Positions 7,924-15,963 of a stretch of 36,010 nucleotides of DNA are shown here, in pieces. Each line of letters begins with the position of its first letter. Position 1 is the first letter of the stretch. The stretch is from Singulisphaera sp. (lineage in GTDB: Bacteria; Planctomycetota; Planctomycetia; Isosphaerales; Isosphaeraceae). The DNA lies in assembly GCA_027451445.1 (NCBI GenBank), contig DAIDJG010000157.1, positions 1-36,010 on the forward strand. The letters run 5' to 3'. The notes under the pieces were generated by a model. The model was given only the letters and a program-made list of their open reading frames with translations, was not told where the DNA came from and searched no databases. A program made the translations under genes and the position numbers.

Positions 7924-9864
7924 TCACCCCACCTGAGAGCCCTCGCCCGCGAACACCTCGACGCCCGACGTGAGCCCCACCGTCCGCGCCAGGTCCAGGG
8001 CGGCCTGGGTGATGCCCTCAACATCCAGGCCGACCTCGGCGAGTTGCTCCTCGCGCTCGGCGTGCAAGACGAAGTGATCGGGCAGGCCGAGCCGGCGGAC
8101 GTGTGCGGTCGACAGCCCGGCGTCGTTCGCCGCTTCGAGCACAGCGGAGCCGAAGCCGCCGTGCAGGCAGCCTTCCTCGACGGTCACCACGAAGCCGCAT
8201 TCTTCGATCGCCTTGAGCGCCGTGGCCTTGTCGAGCGGCTTGGCGAACCGGGCGTTGACCACGCCGACTCGCAACCCATACTGCTGCCGCAGCCGTTCGG
8301 CCGCGCGGAGGCAGGTACCGACGAGAGTGCCGCAGGCCAGGAACATGCCGTCGGTTTCCCACTCCAGGATCTCGGCCTGACCGAGCTCGATCGGCTGCAC
8401 CTCACGGTCGATCGTTTCGAGGTTGGCCTTCGGATACCGGATCGACACGGGGGCGTCGTGGCCCATGGCGAACTCGAGTATCGGCGCCACGTCCTTCTCA
8501 TCGCCGGGCGCCATGACCACCATATTCGGAAAGATCCGCATATAGGCCAGGTCGTACGTGCCGTGATGTGTGGGGCCGTCGGCACCGACGAGCCCGGCGC
8601 GGTCGAGTGTGAAGACGACCGGCAGGTTCTGGAGCGCAACTTCCTGAAAGATCTGGTCGAACGAGCGCTGAAGGAACGTACTGTAGATGTCCACGATCGG
8701 TTTTGCGCCCGCCTTGGCCATGCCGGCGGCGAAGGCGACCGCGTGGCTTTCACAGATTCCGACGTCGAAGAACTGGTTCGGAAACGACTCGCGGATCTTC
8801 TGGAGCTTGTTCCCCTCGCACATCGCGGCCGTGAGCACCGCGGCCTTCGAGTCACGGGACAGGATCTCGTAGAGGGCGGCACTCACTGCGTCGGTGTAAG
8901 CCCGGCGCGAGGAGGTCTTGAGCGGGATGATCCCGTCCTCGGCCTGCTGGAACGGCGCGGGGGCGTGGAACTTAACCGGGTCTTGCTCGGCCGGCGCGAA
9001 GCCGTGCCCCTTGTCGGTCAGGACGTGGAGCAGCACCGGGCCGTCCATCCCCTTGACCTTCTCGAGGTAGGTCCGCAAACCGTGCAGGTCGTGCCCATCA
9101 ATCGGTCCGATGTAGGCGAACCCCAGTTCCTCGAACAGCATGCCGCCGTCGTGGATCGAGGCCTTGATCGCGTCCTTGAACTGCTGGAACCAGCGGTCGG
9201 CCTGATCGCCCAACAGGGGGATCGACGGCAAGAGCTTGCGGACTCGCTTGTTCCAATCGTTGTACGTCGGCGTCATCCGCGCCTTGTCGAGATAGTAGCC
9301 CAGGCCGCCGACGCGCGGACAGATCGACATCTTGTTGTCGTTCAGGACCACGAGGAACTTCTTGCGCAGGCCGCCCGCGTTGTTGAGCGCCTCGAAGACG
9401 ATGCCCGACGGGAACGCGCCGTCGCCGATCACGGCGACCGAATGGCGCTCGGGGTGGCCGACGAGGTCATCGCCGGCTTTCAGGCCCAGGGCGGTCGAGG
9501 GAGCACAGCCGGCGTGGCCCGTCATGAAGAGGTCGAAGGCGCTCTCGGCCGGATTGGGGTAGCCCATCAGGCCCCCCTTGGTCCGGATCGTGTGCAACTG
9601 GTCAGCGCGGCCGGTGATGAGCTTGTGGGGGTAAATCTGGTGGCCTGTGTCCCAGATAAGGCGGTCCTGGGTGAAGTCGAACGCGATATGAAGCGCGAGG
9701 CACAACTCAACCACACCGAGATTGCTCGCGAAGTGGGCCGACCGGCGGCCGACCACGCCAATGAGTTCCGCGCGCATCTCGGCTGCAAGCTGTTCGAGCT
9801 CCTTCTCGGAGAGGGTTTTCAGGTCGGCCGGCGACCCGATCCTCGGCAACATCGTGCTGCTCAT
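7924..9864 (-). CDS. dxs: 1-deoxy-D-xylulose-5-phosphate synthase
   Basis: This enzyme condenses pyruvate and glyceraldehyde 3-phosphate to 1-deoxy-D-xylulose 5-phosphate with thiamine diphosphate, the first step of the MEP isoprenoid pathway. The 646-residue length fits. Visible motifs are LGVVEL, WDTGHQIYPHK, the ThDP-binding GDGA...EALNNAG...NDNKMS, GPIDGHD, DKGHGFAP, and GICESHAVAFAAG with the catalytic Glu of the pyrimidine domain. Several positions differ from the usual bacterial form: AHFASNLG where HLSSSLG is common, SICPRVGG where SISPNVGA is common, and GHAGCAPSTALG for GHSSTSISAALG. The ATG overlaps the stop of the upstream prenyl synthase by one base (TGATG), giving translational coupling and linking precursor supply with chain elongation. 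A paralogous ThDP enzyme is less likely. Confidence 0.92.
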   Translation of the reverse strand: MSSTMLPRIGSPADLKTLSEKELEQLAAEMRAELIGVVGRRSAHFASNLGVVELCLALHIAFDFTQDRLIWDTGHQIYPHKLITGRADQLHTIRTKGGLMGYPNPAESAFDLFMTGHAGCAPSTALGLKAGDDLVGHPERHSVAVIGDGAFPSGIVFEALNNAGGLRKKFLVVLNDNKMSICPRVGGLGYYLDKARMTPTYNDWNKRVRKLLPSIPLLGDQADRWFQQFKDAIKASIHDGGMLFEELGFAYIGPIDGHDLHGLRTYLEKVKGMDGPVLLHVLTDKGHGFAPAEQDPVKFHAPAPFQQAEDGIIPLKTSSRRAYTDAVSAALYEILSRDSKAAVLTAAMCEGNKLQKIRESFPNQFFDVGICESHAVAFAAGMAKAGAKPIVDIYSTFLQRSFDQIFQEVALQNLPVVFTLDRAGLVGADGPTHHGTYDLAYMRIFPNMVVMAPGDEKDVAPILEFAMGHDAPVSIRYPKANLETIDREVQPIELGQAEILEWETDGMFLACGTLVGTCLRAAERLRQQYGLRVGVVNARFAKPLDKATALKAIEECGFVVTVEEGCLHGGFGSAVLEAANDAGLSTAHVRRLGLPDHFVLHAEREEQLAEVGLDVEGITQAALDLARTVGLTSGVEVFAGEGSQVG

Positions 9865-10787
9865 CAGCGATCCCTTTCCAAAAGATCCAGGGCCAAGGCC
9901 CGCAACCGTTCACCGCGTGAACCCAGCGGCACGAGCGCCTCGACGGCCTCATCGGCCAGTTGGCGCGCGCGCTGACGGCTCCCTTCGATACCCAGTAAAC
10001 CGGGATAGGTCCACTTTCCTAACTGAGAATCCTTGTTAACCCGCTTGCCCAGCTTCGCTTCGTCGCCTTGCACGTCGAGCAGGTCGTCAATGATTTGGAA
10101 TGCCAATCCCACCGCGTGTCCGTACGTGTCGAGCGCGTTGAGAGCAAGCTCACTCGCTCCCGCCACGATTCCTCCCATGCGGAGTGATGCCCGGAGCAAG
10201 GCACCCGTCTTGCGGCGATGGATCGCCTCGAGCGCTTCCAGCGAGGCGTCGTCGCGCCCCTCGGCCTGAAGGTCTGCCATCTGCCCGCCGACCATCCCCT
10301 CCGGCCCCGCCGCTTCAGCGAGCACCCGCACACAACCGACCGCCGCTTCCAGCGGCCGCACGTGCTTGGCCAATACCTCAAACGCCAGCGTGAGCAGACC
10401 GTCGCCCGCAAGGATCGCCGTCGCCTCGTCAAACGCCCGGTGACACGTCGGCCGACCTCGTCTCAGGTCGTCGTCGTCCATCGCGGGCAAGTCGTCGTGA
10501 ATCAACGAATAGGTATGCACCATTTCCAGAGCGCAGGCCGCCGGGAGGGCCGCTTCGAGCTCTCCGCCGCACGCCTCCGCCGCGAGCAAGCAAAGGACCG
10601 GCCGCAGTCGCTTGCCGCCGGCAAGCAGGCTATAGCTCATCGCCTGCCCGAGCCGTTCCGGACAGCGGACACCCAGGCTGTCACCGGACTCGGGCAAATA
10701 CCGCGCAAGCGCACTCTCGACCCGCCGTCGGGCCTCGTCCAAAAACTCGCTCTGCCGAACCGGCGCAACCGGCATGGAAGTCGTCAT
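9864..10787 (-). CDS. ispA: Polyprenyl (farnesyl/geranylgeranyl) diphosphate synthase
   Basis: The product is a trans-isoprenyl diphosphate synthase that adds isopentenyl diphosphate to allylic diphosphates. From ATG 10787 it has 307 residues. GGKRLRP is present, the first Asp-rich motif is in IHDDLPAMDDDDLRRG, and the second is in FQIIDDLLDVQGD; both bind magnesium-diphosphate. A KTGALL segment is typical of short-chain FPP/GGPP synthases of the IspA type. Chain length cannot be fixed by eye. The frame stays open upstream to a TTG at 10886, but the family's normal N-terminus favours 10787; the Shine-Dalgarno is weak. Its stop overlaps the dxs start, so the two form one unit. A terminator-like hairpin lies about 150 bp upstream. 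Confidence 0.88.
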   Translation of the reverse strand: MTTSMPVAPVRQSEFLDEARRRVESALARYLPESGDSLGVRCPERLGQAMSYSLLAGGKRLRPVLCLLAAEACGGELEAALPAACALEMVHTYSLIHDDLPAMDDDDLRRGRPTCHRAFDEATAILAGDGLLTLAFEVLAKHVRPLEAAVGCVRVLAEAAGPEGMVGGQMADLQAEGRDDASLEALEAIHRRKTGALLRASLRMGGIVAGASELALNALDTYGHAVGLAFQIIDDLLDVQGDEAKLGKRVNKDSQLGKWTYPGLLGIEGSRQRARQLADEAVEALVPLGSRGERLRALALDLLERDR

Positions 10788-10934
10788 GGGCAAACCAGTT
10801 CCAGCGGCAAACCGATGGCGGGCGGCACGCCATTCCTTGCGCGCCCCAAGGTACTCCGCCACCAGGAGGCCCCAACGTCCGTCCAACCTCGCCTATTGTT
10901 GACAAAGATATCGCGGATGTCTACACGGCAGCGC

Positions 10935-10956
10935 CAAAAACTTTGCGACGCAAAGT
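10935..10956 (-). terminator. Likely intrinsic terminator after pyruvate kinase
   Basis: On the minus strand, ACTTTGC-GTC-GCAAAGT is a perfect 7-bp stem (10940-10956) followed directly by a run of T. It lies between the end of the pyruvate kinase gene (11086) and the prenyl synthase start, so it would end the pyk transcript. The stem is AT-rich at its base, hence moderate confidence. Confidence 0.5.
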
Positions 10957-11085
10957 AAAATCGGCGATTCTGGGCGGGAAGTTCTGCATGGTTTACCCAG
11001 ATTACCGGAATAGGGGGTAAAAAAGGAGGGACCGCTGCGGCAAAACCATCGCACTTCAGGGCCTTCAGACCCCTTGAGCGAGCGC

Positions 11086-12576
11086 TCACACCGTGGGAGA
11101 CGCGCCCACTTCGCGGACGAGGACGCCGTTATGGATCGGGCTGTTAGGCATGGTGCCGCGTACGAGGACCACGTAGTCGCCCGGCTTGACGAGTCTGCGC
11201 TCGCGGGCCCAGTCGAGGGCGAAGTCGAACGCGCGCTCGGAGTCGGTGGCGCCGGGGAAATGCAGCGGGGTCACGCCCCAGTAGAGACTCATCGCGCGGG
11301 CGATGTCGTCGCTATCGGAAAGCGCGAGCGTCGGCGAGGAGTGCCGTTGCTTGGAAAGCGCCAGCGCGGTGCGGCCCGAGTGGGTCACGACGATCAACAG
11401 GGCCGCGTGAAGCCTTGCACACACATGGCTGGCGGCCTCCACAACGCTCTCTGTGACTGGCTGAACCCATCCACCGCGCCCCCCAAACATTCCGGAAGCA
11501 GGGGCACTCGCCGCGAACCCGACAGGCGCCTCGGGGCTAAACAGCAACCGCTCGGCCTCGGCGGCGATGCGGCTCATGGTCACGACCGCCTCGACCGGGT
11601 ACGAGCCGACCGCCGTCTCGCCCGAGAGCATCACGGCATCACTGCCGTCGAGCACCGCGTTGAACACGTCGCTCGCCTCAGCGCGCGTGGGCCGGTTCGA
11701 CGTCTCCATGCTGTTGAGCATCTGCGTCGCCGTGATGACCGGGATGCGGGCGCGGTGGCAGGCCCGGATGATCCGCTTCTGGATCGCGGGAACCTGAGCA
11801 ACATCCATCTCCACCCCAAGGTCGCCGCGCGCGACCATCACGGCATCCGTCTCAGGGAGGATCTGGTCGAGGTTCTCGACCGCCAGCGGCTTCTCGATCT
11901 TCGCCACGATCCGGGCCCGGCAGTGGCGACGGTCGAGCTCCTCGCGCAGTGCAACGAGGTCGGCCGGCCTCTGCACGAACGACAGGCCGACATACTCCAC
12001 CTCGTGTTTCGCCGTCCATTCGAGGTCGTGTTTATCCTTCTCGGTGAGCGCCTGCAGACTCAACGGCACGTCGGGGACGTTGATCCCCTGCTTCGACCGA
12101 AGCCGGCCAGGCAGCGTGACGCGCAGGTCCGCGCCCTTGCCGTCAACCTGCTCGACCCGCATCGCCACCGTCCCGTCAGCGAACAAAACCGAAGCGCCCG
12201 GGCGAAGGTCCTGCGGCAGTTCCGGGATCGTGCACGTCAGCTCGTGCGGATCGTCCGAGCTGCGCTCGGCGACCAGCCGGAACGTCTCGCCCAGCCGGCA
12301 TTCGACCTCGTCTCCCGGGATCGTCCCGAGCCGCACCTTCGGCCCACCGAGGTCCTGCAAGACCGCGACCAACCGCCCGCTGTCATGCGCGACCGAGCGA
12401 ATCGAGCGGAGGGTCTCGGCGTGCTCATCATGCGTCCCGTGCGAAAAGTTGAGCCGGAAGACGTCGACCCCCGCCTCCATCAACTTCTGAAGCGTCTCCG
12501 GCGCACGCGACGCGGGTCCCACAGTCGCCACGATCTTCGTGCGCACTTTTCCGAATCGTTCAACATGAGTAGTCAT
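11086..12576 (-). CDS. pyk: Pyruvate kinase
   Basis: It converts phosphoenolpyruvate and ADP to pyruvate and ATP, the last step of glycolysis. From ATG 12576 it has 496 residues, close to the family length. Motifs in order are RTKIVATVGPAS, FRLNFSHG, LGGPKVRLG (substrate and metal site; DLQGPK is more usual), KIEKP with the catalytic Lys, VMVARGDLGVE, and ITATQMLNSM with NRPTRAEASDV. A C-terminal regulatory domain ends in GTMPNSPIHNGVL. An in-frame ATG at 12603 would add nine residues; 12576 fits the usual start and has AAGGA upstream. It stands alone, with a divergent Uma2 gene on its upstream side. Pyruvate it makes is a substrate of the nearby dxs product, though they are not co-transcribed. 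Confidence 0.95.
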   Translation of the reverse strand: MTTHVERFGKVRTKIVATVGPASRAPETLQKLMEAGVDVFRLNFSHGTHDEHAETLRSIRSVAHDSGRLVAVLQDLGGPKVRLGTIPGDEVECRLGETFRLVAERSSDDPHELTCTIPELPQDLRPGASVLFADGTVAMRVEQVDGKGADLRVTLPGRLRSKQGINVPDVPLSLQALTEKDKHDLEWTAKHEVEYVGLSFVQRPADLVALREELDRRHCRARIVAKIEKPLAVENLDQILPETDAVMVARGDLGVEMDVAQVPAIQKRIIRACHRARIPVITATQMLNSMETSNRPTRAEASDVFNAVLDGSDAVMLSGETAVGSYPVEAVVTMSRIAAEAERLLFSPEAPVGFAASAPASGMFGGRGGWVQPVTESVVEAASHVCARLHAALLIVVTHSGRTALALSKQRHSSPTLALSDSDDIARAMSLYWGVTPLHFPGATDSERAFDFALDWARERRLVKPGDYVVLVRGTMPNSPIHNGVLVREVGASPTV

Positions 12577-12786
12577 CAGTTCGAAATCCTTGGCGGACGG
12601 CATCGCGTTCCGGGGCGGTTGAGGATCTCATTGTATCGGGTGAGCCGCCGTGGCCGACTATCAAAAACCGAGAGAACCCAACGCCGGTCTGCCGCGCCGG
12701 GTGAGTTGCGTCGAAAACGGAATCGGGAGGCTTTGGAGTGCGGCGAACTTGCTCCCGCTCTCGTCCCGTCGTGTAGGATCGCGATC

Positions 12787-12819
12787 GTACGATTGACGCG
12801 GACAATGGTATGATTGACG
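12787..12819 (+). promoter_or_regulatory. Tandem 12-nt repeat upstream of the Uma2 gene
   Basis: GTACGATTGACG (12787-12798) and GTATGATTGACG (12808-12819) are direct repeats with one mismatch and a 21-bp period, about two helical turns. They lie 60-90 bp before the Uma2 start in the divergent region with pyk. They could be an operator, or contain promoter hexamers (TTGACG, TATGAT). Binding is inferred only. Confidence 0.35.
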
Positions 12820-12879
12820 AAGTCCGACCGAGGGAGGAGATTGGGAACCGGCCAGGCTGCGTTTTGAAGGAGATCCGTC

Positions 12880-13440
12880 ATGTCGACCACACCTCAGACG
12901 GCTGCGACGCTTGATGATCTCTACCGAGTTGAGGGGAAAGCCGAACTGATCGGTGGGAGGATTGTTCCGATCACGGCGACCGGTCGCCGCCCCAATCTGG
13001 TTGCCGGCCGGATCTACCGCAGCCTGGCCGCGCACATCGAGACGCTGGGCGAGGGCGAAGTCTACACGGACAACATGGAATTCGCCGTCCCCGAGCTTTC
13101 CTCAGGACGGGAGTCGTTCTCACCGGATGTCTCGTACTACCTGGGCCCTTTTCCCCCTGACGCGATGCGTTTCGTGGAAGGCCCGCCAACATTCGAGGTC
13201 GAAGTTCGAAGCGACAATGACTACGGTACTGCGGCCGAATCCGCGCTCGAGGCGAAGCGTGCCGATTACTTTGAGGCCGGTACACGGGCTGTTTGGGACG
13301 TGGACCCTCGTGGTAACTGCATTCGACTGTATCGCACTGAAGCGCCCGACCAACCGGAAACCTTCCACAAAGGCCACGACGCACACGCGGAGCCGGTGAT
13401 CGTTGGGTGGCGCGTTGATACGGACTGGGTCTTTGCCTGA
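12880..13440 (+). CDS. Uma2 family endonuclease-like protein (intact active site)
   Basis: The 186-residue product belongs to the Uma2 family (PF05685), a PD-(D/E)XK nuclease fold greatly expanded in planctomycetes and cyanobacteria. Its cellular role is unproven. The expected active-site residues are present: Pro82-Asp83 in FSPDVSYY, Glu108 in EVEVRS, and Lys126 in EAKRADYFEAG, followed by VWDVDP. The ATG at 12880 has GAAGGAG about 7 nt upstream, a strong Shine-Dalgarno. A nucleotidyltransferase gene follows 33 bp downstream. A paralogue of identical length sits at 25124-25684 but has lost the Asp. Confidence 0.9.
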   Translation: MSTTPQTAATLDDLYRVEGKAELIGGRIVPITATGRRPNLVAGRIYRSLAAHIETLGEGEVYTDNMEFAVPELSSGRESFSPDVSYYLGPFPPDAMRFVEGPPTFEVEVRSDNDYGTAAESALEAKRADYFEAGTRAVWDVDPRGNCIRLYRTEAPDQPETFHKGHDAHAEPVIVGWRVDTDWVFA

Positions 13441-13467
13441 CGTGTGTGCAGGCCGGCGCGGTACAAT
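13438..13467 (+). promoter_or_regulatory. Putative promoter of a leaderless nucleotidyltransferase mRNA
   Basis: TACAAT at 13462-13467 resembles a sigma-70 -10 box and lies six bases before the ATG at 13474, so transcription would start at or next to the start codon. The stretch from the preceding stop codon (TGACGTGTGTGCA...CGGCGCGGTACAAT) closely resembles the one ahead of the second Uma2 gene (25040-25073). The -35 part is unclear. Confidence 0.4.
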
Positions 13468-13473
13468 AGGGCC

Positions 13474-14064
13474 ATGAGCATCTTGCCGCTGGGCCTACCT
13501 TCCTGGGAACGAGCATTACGAGCCGTGGAACTCGTCAAGAGTCGCATGTTGCGCGCCACGGCGGCGCTGGAGAACGCCGGCATTGCCTACGCTGTCATCG
13601 GAGGCAACGCGGTCGCCGCCTGGGTTGGGCAGGTTGATCAGTCGGCCGTTCGTTTTACGCAAGACGTTGACCTGCTCGTCCGCCGTTCTGATTTTGGCGC
13701 CGCTCAAGTGGCTCTCGAAACTGCAGGTTTCCACTATCGGCATACGGCGAGCATCGATATGTTTCTCGATGGGCCTGACGCGAAGGCTCGTGACGCGCTC
13801 CATATCGTTTTCGCCGGCGAGCGTGTGCGGCCGGATCACGTGCTCCCGGCTCCCGATGTGACGGACTCCGAATCGTCGGAAACCTTTCGCGTCCTGCGAC
13901 TGGACGCTTTGGTCCGGATGAAGCTCACCTCGTTTCGCGACAAGGACCGTACCCATCTCCGAGACTTGATGAGCGTCGGACTTGTCGACGAAACGTGGCG
14001 GGTGAAGTTACCCGAGGAGCTCGCGGTGCGGTTACAGACGTTGCTCGACACACCGGATGGCTAA
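13474..14064 (+). CDS. Nucleotidyltransferase-fold protein (AbiEii/DUF6036-like)
   Basis: The 196-residue product shows the polymerase-beta-type nucleotidyltransferase core: VIGGNAVAAW (about 41-50) with the GG start of the fold, then FTQDVDLLV with Asp64 and Asp66 as the metal-binding D-x-D pair. A conserved helical C-terminal part contains RVLRLDALVRMKLTSFRDKDRTHLRDL, typical of AbiEii-type and related MNT proteins. Such proteins may act as toxins, antitoxins or modifiers; the role here is not known. ATG 13474 is chosen because the in-frame upstream codons lack a Shine-Dalgarno; a -10-like TACAAT just upstream suggests leaderless translation. It follows the Uma2 gene by 33 bp and converges on the next gene. 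Confidence 0.8.
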   Translation: MSILPLGLPSWERALRAVELVKSRMLRATAALENAGIAYAVIGGNAVAAWVGQVDQSAVRFTQDVDLLVRRSDFGAAQVALETAGFHYRHTASIDMFLDGPDAKARDALHIVFAGERVRPDHVLPAPDVTDSESSETFRVLRLDALVRMKLTSFRDKDRTHLRDLMSVGLVDETWRVKLPEELAVRLQTLLDTPDG

Positions 14065-14081
14065 TCGGGGCTCACGCGTGC

Positions 14082-14097
14082 ACCGTTTGTAAACGGT
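14082..14097. terminator. Palindrome between convergent genes
   Basis: ACCGTTT-GT-AAACGGT is a perfect 7-bp stem, located between the convergent stops at 14064 and 14122. A bidirectional terminator is the simplest reading, although neither side has a T-run. Confidence 0.4.
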
Positions 14098-14121
14098 TGC
14101 GCGATGTGATCATAAATCGTC

Positions 14122-15339
14122 TTATACGTAGCTGATCCACCAGTCGCGTCGACGCCGTTTTAGCCTCGAGAACCACAGGCATACCGGATACATGATCACA
14201 ACGACGATGATCCACACTCCATAAACGACGCCAAGCCCATACCCATAATTCGACGGATAGACGTCGCGGGAGCCACCGAGCGTGGGGAGCGTTTGAAGGA
14301 GAAAGCCCACCCTCCCATACCGGAAATAGGCGAACGGGATCGTCAGCACGTGAATCAGCAAGAAGTGGAGCAGAAAGTAGAACAGAGGCACGCGACCGAA
14401 CACAAGCAATGGATTTGTGCGTCGCCAGCGCGACGAGGATAGATCCCATCGATCGAGCGCGGCGAGCAGCAGAAGGGCCGGACCGAGCGTCATCAGCAGG
14501 AAGTCGAGTGACGGCGGATATTTCGTGCAGTTCAGGATTGACAGCCACGCCTTACCGGCGATTTCGGACGTCCAGGGGCGAGGATCGCCGTAGACGTTCA
14601 TCGAGCGCACAACAACAAACAGTACGATCATGCCCAACCCCACGCGGACCATCCAGGCCCGGCGTACGGCAGGCTCCCAACCCATCACGGGCCCAAAACA
14701 GAAACCGGCGACCATGACCGCGACCCACGGGACGAGCGGATACGCCACGATGAACACCACCCCACCAAGTGGGATCACGCCGGGTTGATGGAGAACGTTC
14801 CAGAGCGGGCCGGCCCGCCCGAGGCTCTGAGCCGTGATCGGGTCGAGCAGATTGTGCAGGACGATGACCAACACTGATCCCACCGCCAGCATTCTCATCG
14901 GCAGCCGCGAGAGAAACGCAAGCGCGACCATCGACCAACCAAGGGCCCACAGGATGGTCAGCAAAACGGGGCCTTGTACGAGCGAAAAGGTCATGGCGAA
15001 CCGCAGTGCGGTCAGCTCCAGCACGACGAGCCAGAGACCTCGGGTGACGAGATGACCCGTCCGGCTCTCCGTGTGCCCACGTCCGAGCCAGAAGTAGGCC
15101 CCCATTCCGGTCGTGAAGAAGAAGACCGGGGCGCAGATGTGCGTGACCCAGCGCGTGCAGAAGATCGCCGCCGAGGTGCGCGTCAGGTCCTCCGGCGGAA
15201 ATGACATGGCCGCGTGGTGGAAAAAGTCGCGCGTGTGGTCCAGAGCCATGATGATCATCACGACTCCACGCAGGGCGTCGACCGCATCGTTACGGCCCTT
15301 GCGCGCGGGGAGACCAGCGGCGTTGGCGGATGAATCCAT
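14122..15339 (-). CDS. Heparan-alpha-glucosaminide N-acetyltransferase-like membrane protein (DUF1624)
   Basis: The 405-residue product is a polytopic membrane protein with about ten hydrophobic segments. Near the N-terminus it has VDALRGVVMIIMALDHTRDFF, the signature of the HGSNAT/DUF1624 and YeiB-like acyltransferase superfamily. His38 in the DHTRD motif is the likely active residue. Such proteins carry acyl groups across the membrane to sugars or other acceptors; the substrate here is unknown. Other conserved parts are CAPVFFFTTG (second helix) and NPLLVFGRVPLFYFLLHFLLIH near the C-terminus. The last segment is very basic (KRRRRD), so the C-terminus is probably cytoplasmic. It is a single gene, convergent with the nucleotidyltransferase gene. 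Confidence 0.85.
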   Translation of the reverse strand: MDSSANAAGLPARKGRNDAVDALRGVVMIIMALDHTRDFFHHAAMSFPPEDLTRTSAAIFCTRWVTHICAPVFFFTTGMGAYFWLGRGHTESRTGHLVTRGLWLVVLELTALRFAMTFSLVQGPVLLTILWALGWSMVALAFLSRLPMRMLAVGSVLVIVLHNLLDPITAQSLGRAGPLWNVLHQPGVIPLGGVVFIVAYPLVPWVAVMVAGFCFGPVMGWEPAVRRAWMVRVGLGMIVLFVVVRSMNVYGDPRPWTSEIAGKAWLSILNCTKYPPSLDFLLMTLGPALLLLAALDRWDLSSSRWRRTNPLLVFGRVPLFYFLLHFLLIHVLTIPFAYFRYGRVGFLLQTLPTLGGSRDVYPSNYGYGLGVVYGVWIIVVVIMYPVCLWFSRLKRRRRDWWISYV

Positions 15340-15509
15340 TCGACACTTGCTTTCATCAGGTTACGATCGGTTCATCGGCGCGAGTAAGTTCAACCGACCC
15401 GCGTGGGGACCCTTGTACACTCGCATTAGGCTTCGCGGCGAGTTCGATCTTCGCACCACCAAGTCGCGCTTGACAAGCAACGCCTCGATCGGCCAGATTG
15501 AGACGTAAG

Positions 15510-15899
15510 GTGGGCATACTGCGCCGGTCGTCCACTCAAACCGGAGATTCCTGCTTGCGACCCCTCCTCTTTCTGCTCAGCCTGCTTGCCGCTCTATCCG
15601 CGACTCCGTTGCGGTTGGCGGAAGCTGCGCACGATTTTGCGTGCACCTGGGCTGAAGAGGAAGAAGGCGCCGACCTGGAAGCGCCGGACGACGGTGTGGC
15701 CGACGATTCCGACGCGACGATCCGGGCCGAAATCACGCAGGCTCCCGTGTCGTGTGCGGCCCTCGACCTTCTACCAGTGCCCCCTTCGGCGGACCTCCCG
15801 CCCGCATGGGATGCCGCCCTTGCTCCTGAGGACCCGCCTCCGCGACCCGTCGCGAGCCTGCCTCAGCGTCTCGCACGACTGCAAAACTTCCTGTTTTGA
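15510..15899 (+). CDS. Small secreted unknown protein preceding the DUF1559 gene
   Basis: It encodes about 129 residues with a clear signal peptide (core LLFLLSLLAALSA, likely cut after AEA). An acidic stretch (EEEEGADLEAPDDG) and a Pro-rich tail follow. No known domain is seen. The start is uncertain: GTG 15510 is used here. TTG 15555 has GGAG eight bases upstream and gives a compact signal peptide (MRPLLFLLSLLAAL), so it is a strong alternative; TTG 15498 is also possible. The stop codon lies inside the left arm of a hairpin whose right arm holds the Shine-Dalgarno of the next gene. This suggests that translation of this frame controls the pseudopilin gene. Confidence 0.55.
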   Translation: MGILRRSSTQTGDSCLRPLLFLLSLLAALSATPLRLAEAAHDFACTWAEEEEGADLEAPDDGVADDSDATIRAEITQAPVSCAALDLLPVPPSADLPPAWDAALAPEDPPPRPVASLPQRLARLQNFLF

Positions 15900-15956
15900 A
15901 TACGGTGAATGAGCGCGCGTCGTTCTTCATCTTCCTACCGTATTTCGAAACAGGAA
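15888..15956 (+). promoter_or_regulatory. Hairpin sequestering the Shine-Dalgarno of the DUF1559 gene
   Basis: The left arm 15888-15906 (TTCCTGTTTTGAATACGGT) pairs with the right arm 15937-15956 (ACCGTATTTCGAAACAGGAA) over 19 positions, with one G-U pair and one bulged base; the loop is 30 nt. The left arm contains the TGA (15897-15899) of the upstream small gene. The right arm contains AGGA (15952-15955), eight bases before the ATG at 15964. A ribosome finishing the upstream frame would melt the stem and free the site. Pairing is seen directly; control is inferred. A terminator is less likely because no T-run follows. Confidence 0.65.
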
Positions 15957-15963
15957 CCCTATC

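Noticed and set aside
6679-9975. A plus-strand open frame of about 1,100 codons
   Set aside because: It is antisense to dxs and the 631-residue protein. Its product is rich in Arg, Val, Gly and Glu with no recognisable motif, which is a codon-bias shadow in GC-rich DNA.
10898-10930. TTGACA on the plus strand with TACACG 17 bp later
   Set aside because: It points toward the end of pyk with no plus-strand gene to drive.
11074-12813. A plus-strand open frame of 579 codons
   Set aside because: It is antisense to pyruvate kinase, whose motifs are unmistakable; the shadow has no family features.
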